Translations under genes and position numbers: made by a program
Notes under the pieces: model-generated
Seen by the model: the letters and a program-made list of their open reading frames with translations, nothing else
Database searches by the model: none
Told to the model about the DNA's origin: nothing
Shown here: piece by piece, positions 45,173 through 54,245 of the stretch
Layout of the letters: each line of letters begins with the position of its first letter
How positions within the stretch are numbered: the stretch's first letter is position 1
Source of the DNA: Hyphomicrobiales bacterium
GTDB taxonomy: Bacteria > Pseudomonadota > Alphaproteobacteria > Rhizobiales > Rhizobiaceae
Assembly: GCA_900473185.1 (NCBI GenBank)
Contig: UCKU01000043.1
Coordinates: 1 to 64,000, forward strand
Length of the DNA: 64,000 nt
Direction: 5' to 3'

Positions 45173-46123
45173 TTACCTCCGTTTTGCCGCGATGGATGGC
45201 GAAGGCATCTCGCGATTTGAGGACTGGCTGAGTTCGAGGATGCGCTTGGGAGATGCACGTCCCATCAGCAGATCGGACAAAGCCAGGAAATTGCCGTTCA
45301 GCCGGCCAAGACGGTCGACTGCGCGATCATTGAGCAGGGTGCCCCGGGCGTTCGCCAGGATATTGCGGCCGATCTGCGCCAGCGCACGGGTCAAGGACAT
45401 GGTGCCCTTGCGCATCAGATGCACGGGATTTGCGACTTGCGAATAGCCGAGCCTTTTGCCGGGCTGGCGTCCGGACTTGACGCCGAGATGGACGCCGCAG
45501 GCGCCCGAAATATGCACGGATCGTCCGTAGCGGGCGATGGACCGGCTGAAATCGACATCTTCGAGCCAGCCGTAGAGCGGCAAGTCCTCGTCGAAGGCGA
45601 GTCCGTGGCCGACAATTGGCGCCAGCCGAACCGCCATATTGCATCCATAGGCGTTATAGATTTCGGTCACCTGCTCACCTCTTTCGCCTGCGGTCTTGAT
45701 GACATGCAGGGCTTCAGACTGGGTCAGCCCCTTGCCGAGAATGCCATCGGCGAGGACGTCTCCGGTGGCGATGACCACATCCGGATTGTCGGCGAAGACG
45801 GCCGCCATGCGCGGAATAAAGCCGGGCGCGGGAATGAAGTCGTCGTCGAGGAAGATCAGCACGTCCATGTCCGCGCTTGCGGCCTCAATGATCCGGTTGC
45901 GCTGGCAGGTCAGGCCGCGGGGGCCGACCATCAATTCCACGCCCTTTCGGTCGGCGAGCCCGGCAGCGTCATCCAGGTTGGGGACGCAGATGATGATGCG
46001 TTCCGGGTGAGGCTGGAGGCTGTCGATATAGGTTACCGTCTCCAGAAGCGTCGCCGGCCGGCCCGCCGAGGCAATGCCGACGGCGATCTTCAGCTTCGGC
46101 GCTTGTGGGGTCGGAGCCATCAT
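45173..46123 (-). CDS. Glycosyltransferase family 2
   Basis: A 316-residue inverting transferase. It opens IAVGIASAGRPATLLETVTY and has the metal motif LIFLDDDFIPAPGFI, then EDLPLYGWLEDVDFSRSIARYGR with the ED catalytic-base region. It would add a sugar to the lipid-linked repeat unit. The start overlaps the co-polymerase stop as ATGA. The donor is unknown. Confidence 0.87.
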   Translation of the reverse strand: MMAPTPQAPKLKIAVGIASAGRPATLLETVTYIDSLQPHPERIIICVPNLDDAAGLADRKGVELMVGPRGLTCQRNRIIEAASADMDVLIFLDDDFIPAPGFIPRMAAVFADNPDVVIATGDVLADGILGKGLTQSEALHVIKTAGERGEQVTEIYNAYGCNMAVRLAPIVGHGLAFDEDLPLYGWLEDVDFSRSIARYGRSVHISGACGVHLGVKSGRQPGKRLGYSQVANPVHLMRKGTMSLTRALAQIGRNILANARGTLLNDRAVDRLGRLNGNFLALSDLLMGRASPKRILELSQSSNREMPSPSIAAKRR

Positions 46124-47871
46124 GTCTGAACACTCGCTGGTGTGTTGTTGATGATCGCGCCGAGGATTTCTGCGCCGACATTGCGCATGCTGTCGATGAC
46201 GCGAACGGTCTCGTCGATCGAAGTGCGGCCGTAAGAGGTTACGACGAGAACGCCGTCCAATTCCGGAGCGATCGCATTGGCGTCCGGCGACGAGGTGAAG
46301 GCGGAGATATCGACGAATATGGCGTCGAATTCCTTCTTAAGGTCGGCGAAGTTGAGCTGGGTGCGGCGCGAGCTTAGGCGGACGGCGGGCGTCACCGCGC
46401 GAACCTTGCCAAGCGGCAGGAATTTCAGCGTCGGTGTCAGTGACAGGGTGGCGGTGCGGATCGCCTCGATATTGTCGAGCACGTCGATCAGGCCGGCTGA
46501 ACTGTTCGGCGCAATGGACTTGCTCAGGGAAGATTTTGTCGCCGCGGCATCGATCAGCAGGGTACGCGAACCTGATATTGCCGAGAGCACGGCAAGCTCG
46601 CAGGCGATGGTGGATGCTCCTCCGCCCGGGTTGACGGCCACGATGCCGATCACCACCCGCCGTCTGCGGCGGAAGCCGGTGACAGTCGCACCAAGCTCGG
46701 CCATTCCGGGGATCATCGGATAGGCGACGGTGCCGCTATCATTGGCAGTAGGCAGCGCCGCCGCGCGGCCAGCCCTCTTTGCGCGTCCAAGAGGTGTGAC
46801 GAAAGACAGGCCAGCCGCCTGCGAGAGCTGGTTGGTGCGCATGATGCGCCGGTCGCTGACATGGCGGATCATGGCCAGGCCAAGGCCGGAACCGGCGCCG
46901 ACGATCAGCGCGAAGGCGAGGATCAGCGAATTGTTCGGCTGCGCCTTGGAGAGCGGTGAGGTGGCCCGCGAAACGATGGTGGCGTCGGAGACCGGATAGG
47001 AAATGCGCTGCTTGGCCTCGGTGTACTGCGTAAGGGTGTTTTCGAAGAGGGTACGGCGGGCGTCGGTCGCGCTCTGCAACTCAGCAAGCTTGAACTGGTC
47101 GCGTGGATTCGCCTTGAAGGTCGCAAGCGCACTCGCGGCATCGGCAAGCCCGCGCTGCTGCTCATTGACGAACTGTTCCAGCCATTCGCTGTACTGTTGG
47201 GCCGCAGCGGCCTTCATCTGGACATTCTTGCGGATGTATTGCTGGGCAACAGCATCGGCGATCTCGACCGCCCTCTGCGGGTTGGATGCGGATGCGGATA
47301 TTTCGAGGATTGTCGACTGGCCGATGCGGCGCATCGCGACAATATTGCGCAGCCGTGCGATCGCCCGGTCGGTCCGCTGCGCTTCCTGGCTCGCCGCAGC
47401 GGGCTGGGCATTGCCCGAGGTCGCATCACCCTGTGCCGTCTCCGGCTGGGCGGTGCTGGCGGGGTTGCCCGTCAGCCAGTCCTTGACCTTGTCCTGCAGG
47501 GAAAGGGACTGATTGGAGAAGGCCGGATCGTTGGCGAGGTTCAGCGCGCTGGCGGCGCCGCCAAGCACGTCGCTGGACTTCGCTATTTCGAGCTGTGCAT
47601 CGATGAAGGCGTCTTCGGCGAAGGCGCGTTGAGCGTCCGAGCCGTTCACCTGTGGGAAGACCATAAGCTGGGTACTGGCCACATAGGTCGGCTTGGCGAT
47701 GAGGAGATAGGCGGCGGCAAGTGCCAGGAAGACCAGGATGGTAGACACGATCCAGGGCCAACGCATCCTGACGAAAAAGGACATGTCCCGCAGCGTCAGC
47801 GACGAACTGCCGCTGGCAGTGGCCGGCAAAGATATCGGGGAGACGCTGCTGAAGACGTGATTTGAGTTCAT
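46120..47871 (-). CDS. Exopolysaccharide co-polymerase (ExoP/Wzc-like), degenerate kinase
   Basis: A 583-residue chain-length regulator. A Wzz domain with membrane helix near 42-62 (WIVSTILVFLALAAAYLLIA) is followed by a coiled coil and a second helix near 340. The C-terminal 175 residues have a kinase-like fold, but Walker A reads PGGGAST with no lysine (about 414-420). Walker B FVDIS is kept, and no tyrosine-rich tail is seen. It may therefore not autophosphorylate. The start at 47871 lies downstream of the ExoY-like gene by 89 bases. Confidence 0.86.
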   Translation of the reverse strand: MNSNHVFSSVSPISLPATASGSSSLTLRDMSFFVRMRWPWIVSTILVFLALAAAYLLIAKPTYVASTQLMVFPQVNGSDAQRAFAEDAFIDAQLEIAKSSDVLGGAASALNLANDPAFSNQSLSLQDKVKDWLTGNPASTAQPETAQGDATSGNAQPAAASQEAQRTDRAIARLRNIVAMRRIGQSTILEISASASNPQRAVEIADAVAQQYIRKNVQMKAAAAQQYSEWLEQFVNEQQRGLADAASALATFKANPRDQFKLAELQSATDARRTLFENTLTQYTEAKQRISYPVSDATIVSRATSPLSKAQPNNSLILAFALIVGAGSGLGLAMIRHVSDRRIMRTNQLSQAAGLSFVTPLGRAKRAGRAAALPTANDSGTVAYPMIPGMAELGATVTGFRRRRRVVIGIVAVNPGGGASTIACELAVLSAISGSRTLLIDAAATKSSLSKSIAPNSSAGLIDVLDNIEAIRTATLSLTPTLKFLPLGKVRAVTPAVRLSSRRTQLNFADLKKEFDAIFVDISAFTSSPDANAIAPELDGVLVVTSYGRTSIDETVRVIDSMRNVGAEILGAIINNTPASVQT

Positions 47872-47924
47872 AGTGTCCTGATCCAAAGGGCGAGAGTGTC
47901 TTCTTCGTTGATATTCAGCAGGTG

Positions 47925-47949
47925 CGCATGGCCCCGGTCGGGCCATGCG
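47925..47949 (-). other. Hairpin between ExoY-like and ExoP-like genes
   Basis: CGCATGGCCC and GGGCCATGCG pair perfectly over ten bases around a five-base loop, 11 bases after the ExoY-like stop. There is no T-run, so it is likely to moderate read-through into the co-polymerase gene. Confidence 0.55.
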
Positions 47950-47960
47950 TCGTTCTTGGA

Positions 47961-48674
47961 TTAGTAGCAGCCGCGCTGCGAAAACAGGGCCGGAACGGTC
48001 TTTGCGATAATGATGAAATCGCGCACGAGCGACCAGTCGCGGACATATTGGACGTCAAGCGCGACGCGATATTCGTAGCTGACATCGTTGCGGCCGCTGG
48101 TCTGCCATTGTCCGGTCAGGCCTGGTCTTGCGGCCATATAGCTCGTGACATGCTCGCCGTAGCGCGCAAGTTCTTCAGCCGTCACCGGCCGCGGGCCTAC
48201 AACGCTCATTTCGCCGCGCAAGATATTGATGAGCTGCGGGAGCTCATCGATGCTGGACTTCCTCAGGATCTCACCGACAGTGGTGATGCGCGGATCGTTC
48301 TTCAGTTTCCGCGTCGTTTCCCACTCGGCCCGCGCTGAGGGATTGGCGCGCAGCAACTCGGCGAGCTGCGCGGCGGCATCGGTTTTCATGGTGCGGAACT
48401 TGAGACAGCCGAAGGCGGCGCCCCCATATCCAATACGTGTATGCGAATAGAAGACCGGCCCGGGATCGCTCAACTTTACGATGAGTGCTGCGATCAGCAT
48501 GAGAGGTGACAGCAGAACCAGAGCGGTGGTTGCCACGACGATATCAACCGCGCGCTTGGATGCCCTTCCGACCACATGAGGCCGTGATACTAGGCGATGA
48601 TCGTTATGCGGCCCGGACTGGTCAACGTTCGGCCAGGATTCACGAACTTCAATACTCTGTGTTTCCCAAGTCAT
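47961..48674 (-). CDS. exoY: Sugar transferase, polysaccharide priming (ExoY-like)
   Basis: The priming enzyme that moves a hexose-1-phosphate onto undecaprenyl phosphate. The 237-residue protein has one membrane segment (DIVVATTALVLLSPLMLIAA) and the family motifs KLSDPGPVFYSHTRIGYGG, CLKFRTMKTDA, SSIDELPQLINILRGEMS and VGPRPV, then RPGLTGQWQTSGR. The ATG at 48674 is preceded by GGAG. A CRP-like site lies 65 bases upstream. It starts the minus-strand arm of the cluster. Confidence 0.92.
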   Translation of the reverse strand: MTWETQSIEVRESWPNVDQSGPHNDHRLVSRPHVVGRASKRAVDIVVATTALVLLSPLMLIAALIVKLSDPGPVFYSHTRIGYGGAAFGCLKFRTMKTDAAAQLAELLRANPSARAEWETTRKLKNDPRITTVGEILRKSSIDELPQLINILRGEMSVVGPRPVTAEELARYGEHVTSYMAARPGLTGQWQTSGRNDVSYEYRVALDVQYVRDWSLVRDFIIIAKTVPALFSQRGCY

Positions 48675-48738
48675 CGACCGACTCCAAAAGTTTCCGGTTA
48701 GAACCTTATGAAGTTTGGTGCAGCGCAATGTGCTTGTC

Positions 48739-48754
48739 TGTGACCGCGGTCATA
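48739..48754. promoter_or_regulatory. CRP-like site before the ExoY-like gene
   Basis: TGTGACCGCGGTCATA matches TGTGA-N6-TCACA at nine of ten positions and holds a perfect 12-base palindrome TGACCGCGGTCA (48741-48752). It lies 65 bases before the ExoY-like start. The Crp/Fnr gene at 49140 is the candidate binder. Confidence 0.6.
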
Positions 48755-48757
48755 ATG

Positions 48758-48780
48758 ATTAGCAAATTCTTTATGCTAAT
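48758..48780. promoter_or_regulatory. Inverted repeat ATTAGCA-N9-TGCTAAT
   Basis: Perfect seven-base arms around nine bases, next to the CRP-like site. It could be a second operator. No binder can be named. Confidence 0.4.
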
Positions 48781-49139
48781 ACTGTAATGCTACGGAGTTC
48801 GCTACGAATTCGGCGGCAGGGGATTTCTACATCCTAATTTTATTCGAAAATTTAACTTACATGTCGTTTGAGGCGCACGGCTTGAATAGATGAAGCCGGG
48901 CGTTGTAGCTATTTTTTAAACAATTTTGATAGGATCGCCCCAAAAATAGGCAGTTTGGCTTAATACCTCTCCTGAATTCGACGGATACTAGAAAAAATAT
49001 AATCTATATAACTGGTGGTATTGTCACTATTATTTGAGATGCTCTTGTCATCTTCGATTGTTATTTGACTCTCAAGTTAGGACAATATAAATGATGCAGT
49101 GCAGCATCAGCTACGACCAATCTGTTTTGTTGGGGAGTT

Positions 49140-49883
49140 ATGCGCATGGACGGAGCTACACAAACGAGAGACTATAGGGTCGCTGTGGGCAATGCGGCTA
49201 TTAGCGTTGTTCCGGATACATCTTTGAACAATCGCATCTCAAGTGACGACGACTTCCCGTTCTGCCGCGCGACTGTACGCAACTTTCGTCGCGGCGAACT
49301 TATTGCAGGCGCTGGAGTCTTTGTAGATATGTTTGCTCGCGTGCAGCGCGGGCTAGTCAGCGCCAGTACGATGCTGCCTGATGGCAGGGAGTTTATTGTC
49401 GAGATCATTCCGAGGGGAGGTTTGATCGGCGAGCTTGAAGTATTACGTAAGCAAATACTGAATCTGGAGTATAGAGCCAGTTCGGATTGCGAGCTATACT
49501 TCTTCGAAGGCCGGCTGTTGCGGGAAAGGTACGCAACCGATCCGCAGTTCCAGGAGAAGGTCTTTTCGAGAACGCTTGCGCGTGTTTCCGAGCTGGAGCG
49601 CCGCATCATTTCGAACGCCGGATCCAGCCTTCAGTCGCGGCTGGCGGCAATGCTTCTGCGGCTATCTTCGGTCTATGGAAAGGATACGCCGGCGAACCGG
49701 GACGTGCTGATAATTTCCCAGAACGATCTGGCGGCGACGCTTCCGGCTTCTCGTGAAAAAGTCAACCAGTGCTTGCGTCGCCTGCGTGAATGCAAGGTGA
49801 TCGACGGAGCCCAGGGCAGGATCCGTATCCTCAACCGCAAGGCGCTGGAAGCCTATGCCGACGGTGCGGCGTCGGCAAAATAA
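49140..49883 (+). CDS. Crp/Fnr family transcriptional regulator
   Basis: A 247-residue regulator with a cyclic-nucleotide-type sensory domain (about 30-140, RRGELIAGAGVFVDMFARVQ ... IIPRGGLIGELEVL) and a C-terminal winged helix with recognition segment ISQNDLAATLPASREKVNQCLRRL. The SRE residues that read GTGA in Crp proteins are present, but the third contact is Gln instead of Arg. No cysteines for an Fe-S cluster stand at the N-terminus, so it is not a classical Fnr. It sits inside the exopolysaccharide cluster and very likely controls it. An ATG at 49146 is the alternative start with better spacing from GGGGAG. Confidence 0.88.
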   Translation: MRMDGATQTRDYRVAVGNAAISVVPDTSLNNRISSDDDFPFCRATVRNFRRGELIAGAGVFVDMFARVQRGLVSASTMLPDGREFIVEIIPRGGLIGELEVLRKQILNLEYRASSDCELYFFEGRLLRERYATDPQFQEKVFSRTLARVSELERRIISNAGSSLQSRLAAMLLRLSSVYGKDTPANRDVLIISQNDLAATLPASREKVNQCLRRLRECKVIDGAQGRIRILNRKALEAYADGAASAK

Positions 49884-49899
49884 TGCACTTCGTCACGAT

Positions 49900-49920
49900 C
49901 CGGCTGCCGTCCGCAGCCGG
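49900..49920 (+). other. Hairpin after the Crp/Fnr gene
   Basis: CCGGCTGC-CGTCC-GCAGCCGG forms a perfect eight-base stem, 17 bases after the stop. No T-run follows; it is a weak terminator at best. Confidence 0.5.
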
Positions 49921-49922
49921 TC

Positions 49923-49938
49923 CGTGACCCACTTCACC
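49923..49938. promoter_or_regulatory. CRP-like site before the glycosyltransferase operon
   Basis: CGTGACCCACTTCACC contains the symmetric core GTGA-N6-TCAC. It lies 66 bases before the glycosyltransferase start at 50004, almost the same distance as the site before the ExoY-like gene. Confidence 0.55.
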
Positions 49939-50003
49939 CTCATAGACGGCTTAGGGGCCTGGCCGTCAAAAGCATCCATTGTGTCTGTCGTCGGAGAGCT
50001 TCT

Positions 50004-51395
50004 ATGAACGACATCGGCCAACTGCGTCCTGATGAGAATGGGCCCGCCGTTTCGACGTTGCGGTGGCCGGCTTCCGGACGCTACGCAAAAATATGGAGGG
50101 ACGGCATCGCGGCGCACCCGGCGCTCGACCGTGTGGTCGTCATTGACGATTATTCGACGGCGAGGGGTGGGGCGACCGCCCTTGCGGTCCTGTCGGCGAA
50201 GCTCTTCTGCGGACTCGGCGTTGCCGTGACCTATATCTGCGGCGACGATGGAGCGAACGAGGAGCTTGCTTCACTCGGCGTTTCAATCGTCAAGCTGAAT
50301 AGCCGTGACCTCTTGAGTTCTAACCGAGCCAAGGCCTTCGCGACCGGTATTCATAATCCGGCAGCCCGCAGCATGATTTCCGCCTGGGTGCGGGCTAACG
50401 ATACGCCCAAGACAGCCTATCATGTTCATGGCTGGCATCAGATCCTGTCGCCGGCGGTCTTCGACGCGCTTGCACCCGTTGCCGATCGATGCGTCGTTCA
50501 CGCCCATGATTTCTTTACCGGTTGTCCCAATGGGGCCTTTTTCGATTATCAGGCGCAGGAGACCTGCCAGCGGCGTCCGCTCGGGGTAGGCTGCATCACC
50601 ACCTCCTGCGACAAGCGTAGCTATGCGCAAAAGCTGTGGCGTACGGCCCGCGGCGCCAATCTCTTGCGCGCGCTGAGAAGCCGCCCTGCCTTCAGCAGGA
50701 TCATCCTGCTCCACGAAAAGATGGCTGAGTTCCTGGTGGGCTCCGGCTACCAGCCGGAACGGCTCGTCACCATCCGCAATCCGATCGCGCCACTAACGGC
50801 CGAGCGTATCACGGCCGAGGACAATGATGAGTTCGTCTTCATCGGCCGGCTGGATGAGGAAAAGGGCATCGAAGACGCGCTTGCCGCGGCGCGCAGGGCT
50901 GGTGCAAGGCTCCGCGTGATCGGCGATGGGCCGCTGATGCCGAAGGTCGTGGCGGCCGGCGATCATGTTAGAGCCATGGGCTGGCAGTCGCATGCGGAGA
51001 TCGGTCGGATCATCCGCACCGCAAGCGCGCTTGTCATGCCGTCCCGCTATCCGGAGCCGTTCGGCCTTGTGGCGATCGAGGCGGCGCGCAGCGGCCTTCC
51101 TGTCATCATGACCAAGGGCGCTTTCCTCGCCGAGGAAATGGAGAGGGCCGGAATGGCGATCTCCTGCAACACGATGGACGAGGAAGCCTTCGCCGCAACG
51201 CTGACGGCCTTCCGCAACATGCCGAAGGAGGATGTCCGCCTTATGAGCGAACGTGCCTTCCGGCTATCGCCCAATCTGGCGACGACACACGAAGAATGGC
51301 GCGATGCCCTTCTCGCGCAATACCGCAGTCTGATTCCGACGAATGTAGTGCCCGAGCCGAGGGGCGGGGCGATCGTACAAGGAGCGTTCAGGTGA
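50004..51395 (+). CDS. Glycosyltransferase family 4
   Basis: A 463-residue retaining transferase of the GT-B fold. The C-terminal nucleotide-sugar domain has FIGRLDEEKGIEDALAAARR, VIGDGPLMPK and the E-x7-E motif in SRYPEPFGLVAIEAARSGLP. It begins a plus-strand arm with a second transferase, a flippase and a glycanase. Its stop overlaps the next start as GTGA. Confidence 0.88.
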   Translation: MNDIGQLRPDENGPAVSTLRWPASGRYAKIWRDGIAAHPALDRVVVIDDYSTARGGATALAVLSAKLFCGLGVAVTYICGDDGANEELASLGVSIVKLNSRDLLSSNRAKAFATGIHNPAARSMISAWVRANDTPKTAYHVHGWHQILSPAVFDALAPVADRCVVHAHDFFTGCPNGAFFDYQAQETCQRRPLGVGCITTSCDKRSYAQKLWRTARGANLLRALRSRPAFSRIILLHEKMAEFLVGSGYQPERLVTIRNPIAPLTAERITAEDNDEFVFIGRLDEEKGIEDALAAARRAGARLRVIGDGPLMPKVVAAGDHVRAMGWQSHAEIGRIIRTASALVMPSRYPEPFGLVAIEAARSGLPVIMTKGAFLAEEMERAGMAISCNTMDEEAFAATLTAFRNMPKEDVRLMSERAFRLSPNLATTHEEWRDALLAQYRSLIPTNVVPEPRGGAIVQGAFR

Positions 51396-52636
51396 CTGTC
51401 AAAGCAGCAAGCTCTCTCCCCGAAGCAATGGCATTCCGCGGTGACGCGCCCGTCGTGGCAAGAAGTCGGGTCGCCGAAGCCGGCAGCCGGGTCGATGCGA
51501 AGCAGCCTCGCGTCGCTATCGTCCACTACTGGCTGGTATCGATGCGCGGTGGCGAAAAGGTGGTGGAAGAACTCTGCCGGATGTTCCCTCAGGCAGACAT
51601 CTTCACGCTGGTGCATAATCCCGATCGTACCAGCGATTTCCTGAACAGCCGCAACATCCAAACGTCCTTCCTGCAGAAGATCCCGCGGTCTACGCGCCAT
51701 TACACGAAGATGCTGCCGCTCATGCCCTTCGCGCTCGAGCACTTTGACTTGCAGGACTATGATCTTGTCATTTCGAGTGAATCCGGCCCCGCCAAGGGCG
51801 TCATCACCCGGGCGGATGCGCTTCACATCTGCTACTGCCATTCGCCGATGCGCTACATCTGGGATCAGTTCCATGTGTACCGACGCGGTGTTTCCTGGAT
51901 CGGCAAGGCAATGATGTCACTCACTGCTCCGATGCTGCGTGCCTGGGATGTGACGACCGCCTCGCGCGTCGATGCGTTCGTAGCGAATTCCAGCTATGTC
52001 GCGGGCCGTATCCGCCGCTTCTATGACCGCGACGCCGTCGTTATCTATCCGCCGGTTGCGACTGACGATTTCGCCATCGGGCAGGGCAGGGGTGAGTTCT
52101 ATCTCTATGCGGGCCAGCTTACCGCCTATAAGCGGCCGGATATTGCCGTGAAGGCCTGCACGGAAATGGGCCGCAATCTGGTCGTGATCGGTGAGGGCGA
52201 GCAGGAAGCCTATCTGAGATCAATCGCCGGACCGACGGTGCAGTTCCTCGGCCATCAGCCGTTTCCGGTTCTGCGCGATCATCTGTCGCGCTGCCGCGCG
52301 CTGCTGTTCCCCGGCATCGAAGATTTCGGCATTCTGCCGGTGGAAGCGATGGCGTCCGGCAGACCGGTTCTGGCTTTCGATGCGGGTGGCGCACGCGAAA
52401 CTGTCTGCGCACCGCATGTCGGCTTCCGCTTTGCCGAGCAGAGTACGGAAGCGCTGATGGAAACGATGGCAGCCTTCGAAGCGGTCGAGGACACGCTCGA
52501 TCCGGTGGCGATCCATAACCACGCTTTGAAATTCTCCGCAGCAGTGTTCCGCGACCGCCTCGGCTCGCTCATCGATGAGCAACTCGCCAAGCATGGCCAT
52601 CAGGCCGCAAGCCCTGTCAGAAGGAAAGTAAGCTGA
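51392..52636 (+). CDS. Glycosyltransferase family 4
   Basis: A 414-residue GT-B transferase. An N-terminal tail of about 40 residues precedes VAIVHYWLVSMRGGEKVVEE. CHSPMRYIWDQFHVY and the donor domain LYAGQLTAYKRPDIAV and GIEDFGILPVEAMASGRP follow. This subgroup often adds mannose. A GTG start at 51392 is chosen because AAGGAG lies seven bases upstream and the codon overlaps the previous stop. Confidence 0.88.
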   Translation: MTVKAASSLPEAMAFRGDAPVVARSRVAEAGSRVDAKQPRVAIVHYWLVSMRGGEKVVEELCRMFPQADIFTLVHNPDRTSDFLNSRNIQTSFLQKIPRSTRHYTKMLPLMPFALEHFDLQDYDLVISSESGPAKGVITRADALHICYCHSPMRYIWDQFHVYRRGVSWIGKAMMSLTAPMLRAWDVTTASRVDAFVANSSYVAGRIRRFYDRDAVVIYPPVATDDFAIGQGRGEFYLYAGQLTAYKRPDIAVKACTEMGRNLVVIGEGEQEAYLRSIAGPTVQFLGHQPFPVLRDHLSRCRALLFPGIEDFGILPVEAMASGRPVLAFDAGGARETVCAPHVGFRFAEQSTEALMETMAAFEAVEDTLDPVAIHNHALKFSAAVFRDRLGSLIDEQLAKHGHQAASPVRRKVS

Positions 52637-52713
52637 CACGCACAAAAACCCTGGAGCGGCGGCATCCGGCGCTCCCCAGAAGAGGTTCGTTGCTCATGGC
52701 CAAGGAATAGATC

Positions 52714-54195
52714 GTGTCAAGCGTATCGCATAGAACGGCGACAGCAAGCATCTGGACAATCAGCGGAAAATTCCTGGCACGACTGCTCGATTTCGTGAGC
52801 CTGCTCATTCTTGCAAGACTTTTGAGCCCGGCCGATTTCGGGATCGTCGCCATTGCCACCTCGGTTCTTGTCATCGTCGAGGCGATCCTCGATCTGCCGC
52901 TCACCCAGGCGCTGGTGCGTGTTCCCTCGCCATCCGAGCGGATGTTTGCAACAGCCTTTACATTGAGCCTCATCAGAGGAACGGCGATCAGCCTGCTGAT
53001 GATCGTCATCGCCTGGCCGATGGCTCTCCTCTACAACGATCCGCGGCTTTTTCAGCTGGTTGCCGTGGTTTCGATCGCACCTGCGATGCGGAGCGTCATC
53101 AGCCCGCGCATGGTGCTTTTCATGCAGCGCTTCGACTTCCGGCGCGAATTTGCTCTCGACATCATCGCCAAGGGATCGACCCTGATCTTCGGCGTCGGTG
53201 TCGCGCTTGCGACCGACAGTTACTGGGGGCTGGCGATTGGCGCCGTTGCCGGGCCGGCGGCGTCGACCATCGTCTCCTATGTCTTCGCGCCGATGCGGCC
53301 GAGGCTCAGCCTTTCGGAATGGAAGCATTTCCAGGACATGATCGGCTGGAACACGATTTCGCAGGTTCTCAACTCACTGAACTGGCAGATGGACCGGCTG
53401 CTGCTGCCGCGCTTTACGAGCCTTTCCACTTACGGCGCCTTCAGCGTCGCGGACAATCTTGCCGGTATTCCCTATCAGACATTCGTCGGTCCGCTGATGC
53501 GCCCGCTGATGGCCGCCTTTTCCAATGTCAGCGACCGGGGCAAGCAGATCACCGCCTATCTGAAGGCCACCAATGCAATCATGGTCGTGGCGGCCCCCAT
53601 CCTGCTCGTCATCATTTTCCTGGCCGATCCGATCCTGCGCATCGTTGTCGGCGAGAAATGGGCCTTTGCGGCGCCGATCCTGCAGTGGCTCTGCATCGTC
53701 AGCCTGATCGGCCTGCCGACGACCATCATGCCGCCACTCGTTATGGTTCTCGACAAGACCCGCTATGTGGCACTCAGGATGTTTGCTGAATTCGCAGTGA
53801 GGGCGCCGGTTACAGTGTTCGGCGTCGTGATGTTCGGGCTTGACGGTGCGCTGGCAGCGCGCGTCATCGCCGCTGTCGTTGCCTATGTCGTCTGCCTTGT
53901 CATCACGCAACGGCTGATCGGCGCCTCGATTGGTGCGCAGCTCTACGCGTTTGTCCGGCCGCTTGGGGCCTGCCTGCCGATGGTCGGTTTCCTGCTCTGG
54001 GTTCAGCCTGTTCTCATTGCCATGCCGCTCGGCATCGAGCTCGTCGCTGGCGTCGGCTTATGCAGCGGTGCAGCGCTTGCGATCTTCTGGCTTTCTTCCC
54101 TGCTCTTGTGGCAGGCCGTAGGACGGCCCGACGGGCTGGAGGCCATCATCGTCAGGAAGATTATGCCCTGGCGAAACGGAGTCGTCGTTTCATGA
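52714..54195 (+). CDS. Oligosaccharide flippase (Wzx-type)
   Basis: A 493-residue integral membrane protein with about twelve to fourteen helices and the polysaccharide-transporter opening SGKFLARLLDFVSLLILARL. It should flip the lipid-linked repeat unit across the inner membrane for the polymerase. It starts with GTG at 52714 after AAGGA. The stop overlaps an in-frame opening for the next protein, but the real start of that one is 54246. Confidence 0.88.
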   Translation: MSSVSHRTATASIWTISGKFLARLLDFVSLLILARLLSPADFGIVAIATSVLVIVEAILDLPLTQALVRVPSPSERMFATAFTLSLIRGTAISLLMIVIAWPMALLYNDPRLFQLVAVVSIAPAMRSVISPRMVLFMQRFDFRREFALDIIAKGSTLIFGVGVALATDSYWGLAIGAVAGPAASTIVSYVFAPMRPRLSLSEWKHFQDMIGWNTISQVLNSLNWQMDRLLLPRFTSLSTYGAFSVADNLAGIPYQTFVGPLMRPLMAAFSNVSDRGKQITAYLKATNAIMVVAAPILLVIIFLADPILRIVVGEKWAFAAPILQWLCIVSLIGLPTTIMPPLVMVLDKTRYVALRMFAEFAVRAPVTVFGVVMFGLDGALAARVIAAVVAYVVCLVITQRLIGASIGAQLYAFVRPLGACLPMVGFLLWVQPVLIAMPLGIELVAGVGLCSGAALAIFWLSSLLLWQAVGRPDGLEAIIVRKIMPWRNGVVVS

Positions 54196-54245
54196 TCGGC
54201 TCGCAAAACCCCGCGACGGGGTCGAAATCTCCGGGAGGGAGAAAC

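Larger units (their letters stand above)
48675..49139. other. AT-rich divergent regulatory region
   Basis: This 465-base region between the ExoY-like gene and the Crp/Fnr gene has no coding sequence I can support. It is clearly more AT-rich than its neighbours, especially 48780-49130. Near its left end are a CRP-like site (48739-48754) and an inverted repeat ATTAGCA-N9-TGCTAAT (48758-48780). It should contain the promoters of both genes. Confidence 0.7.
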
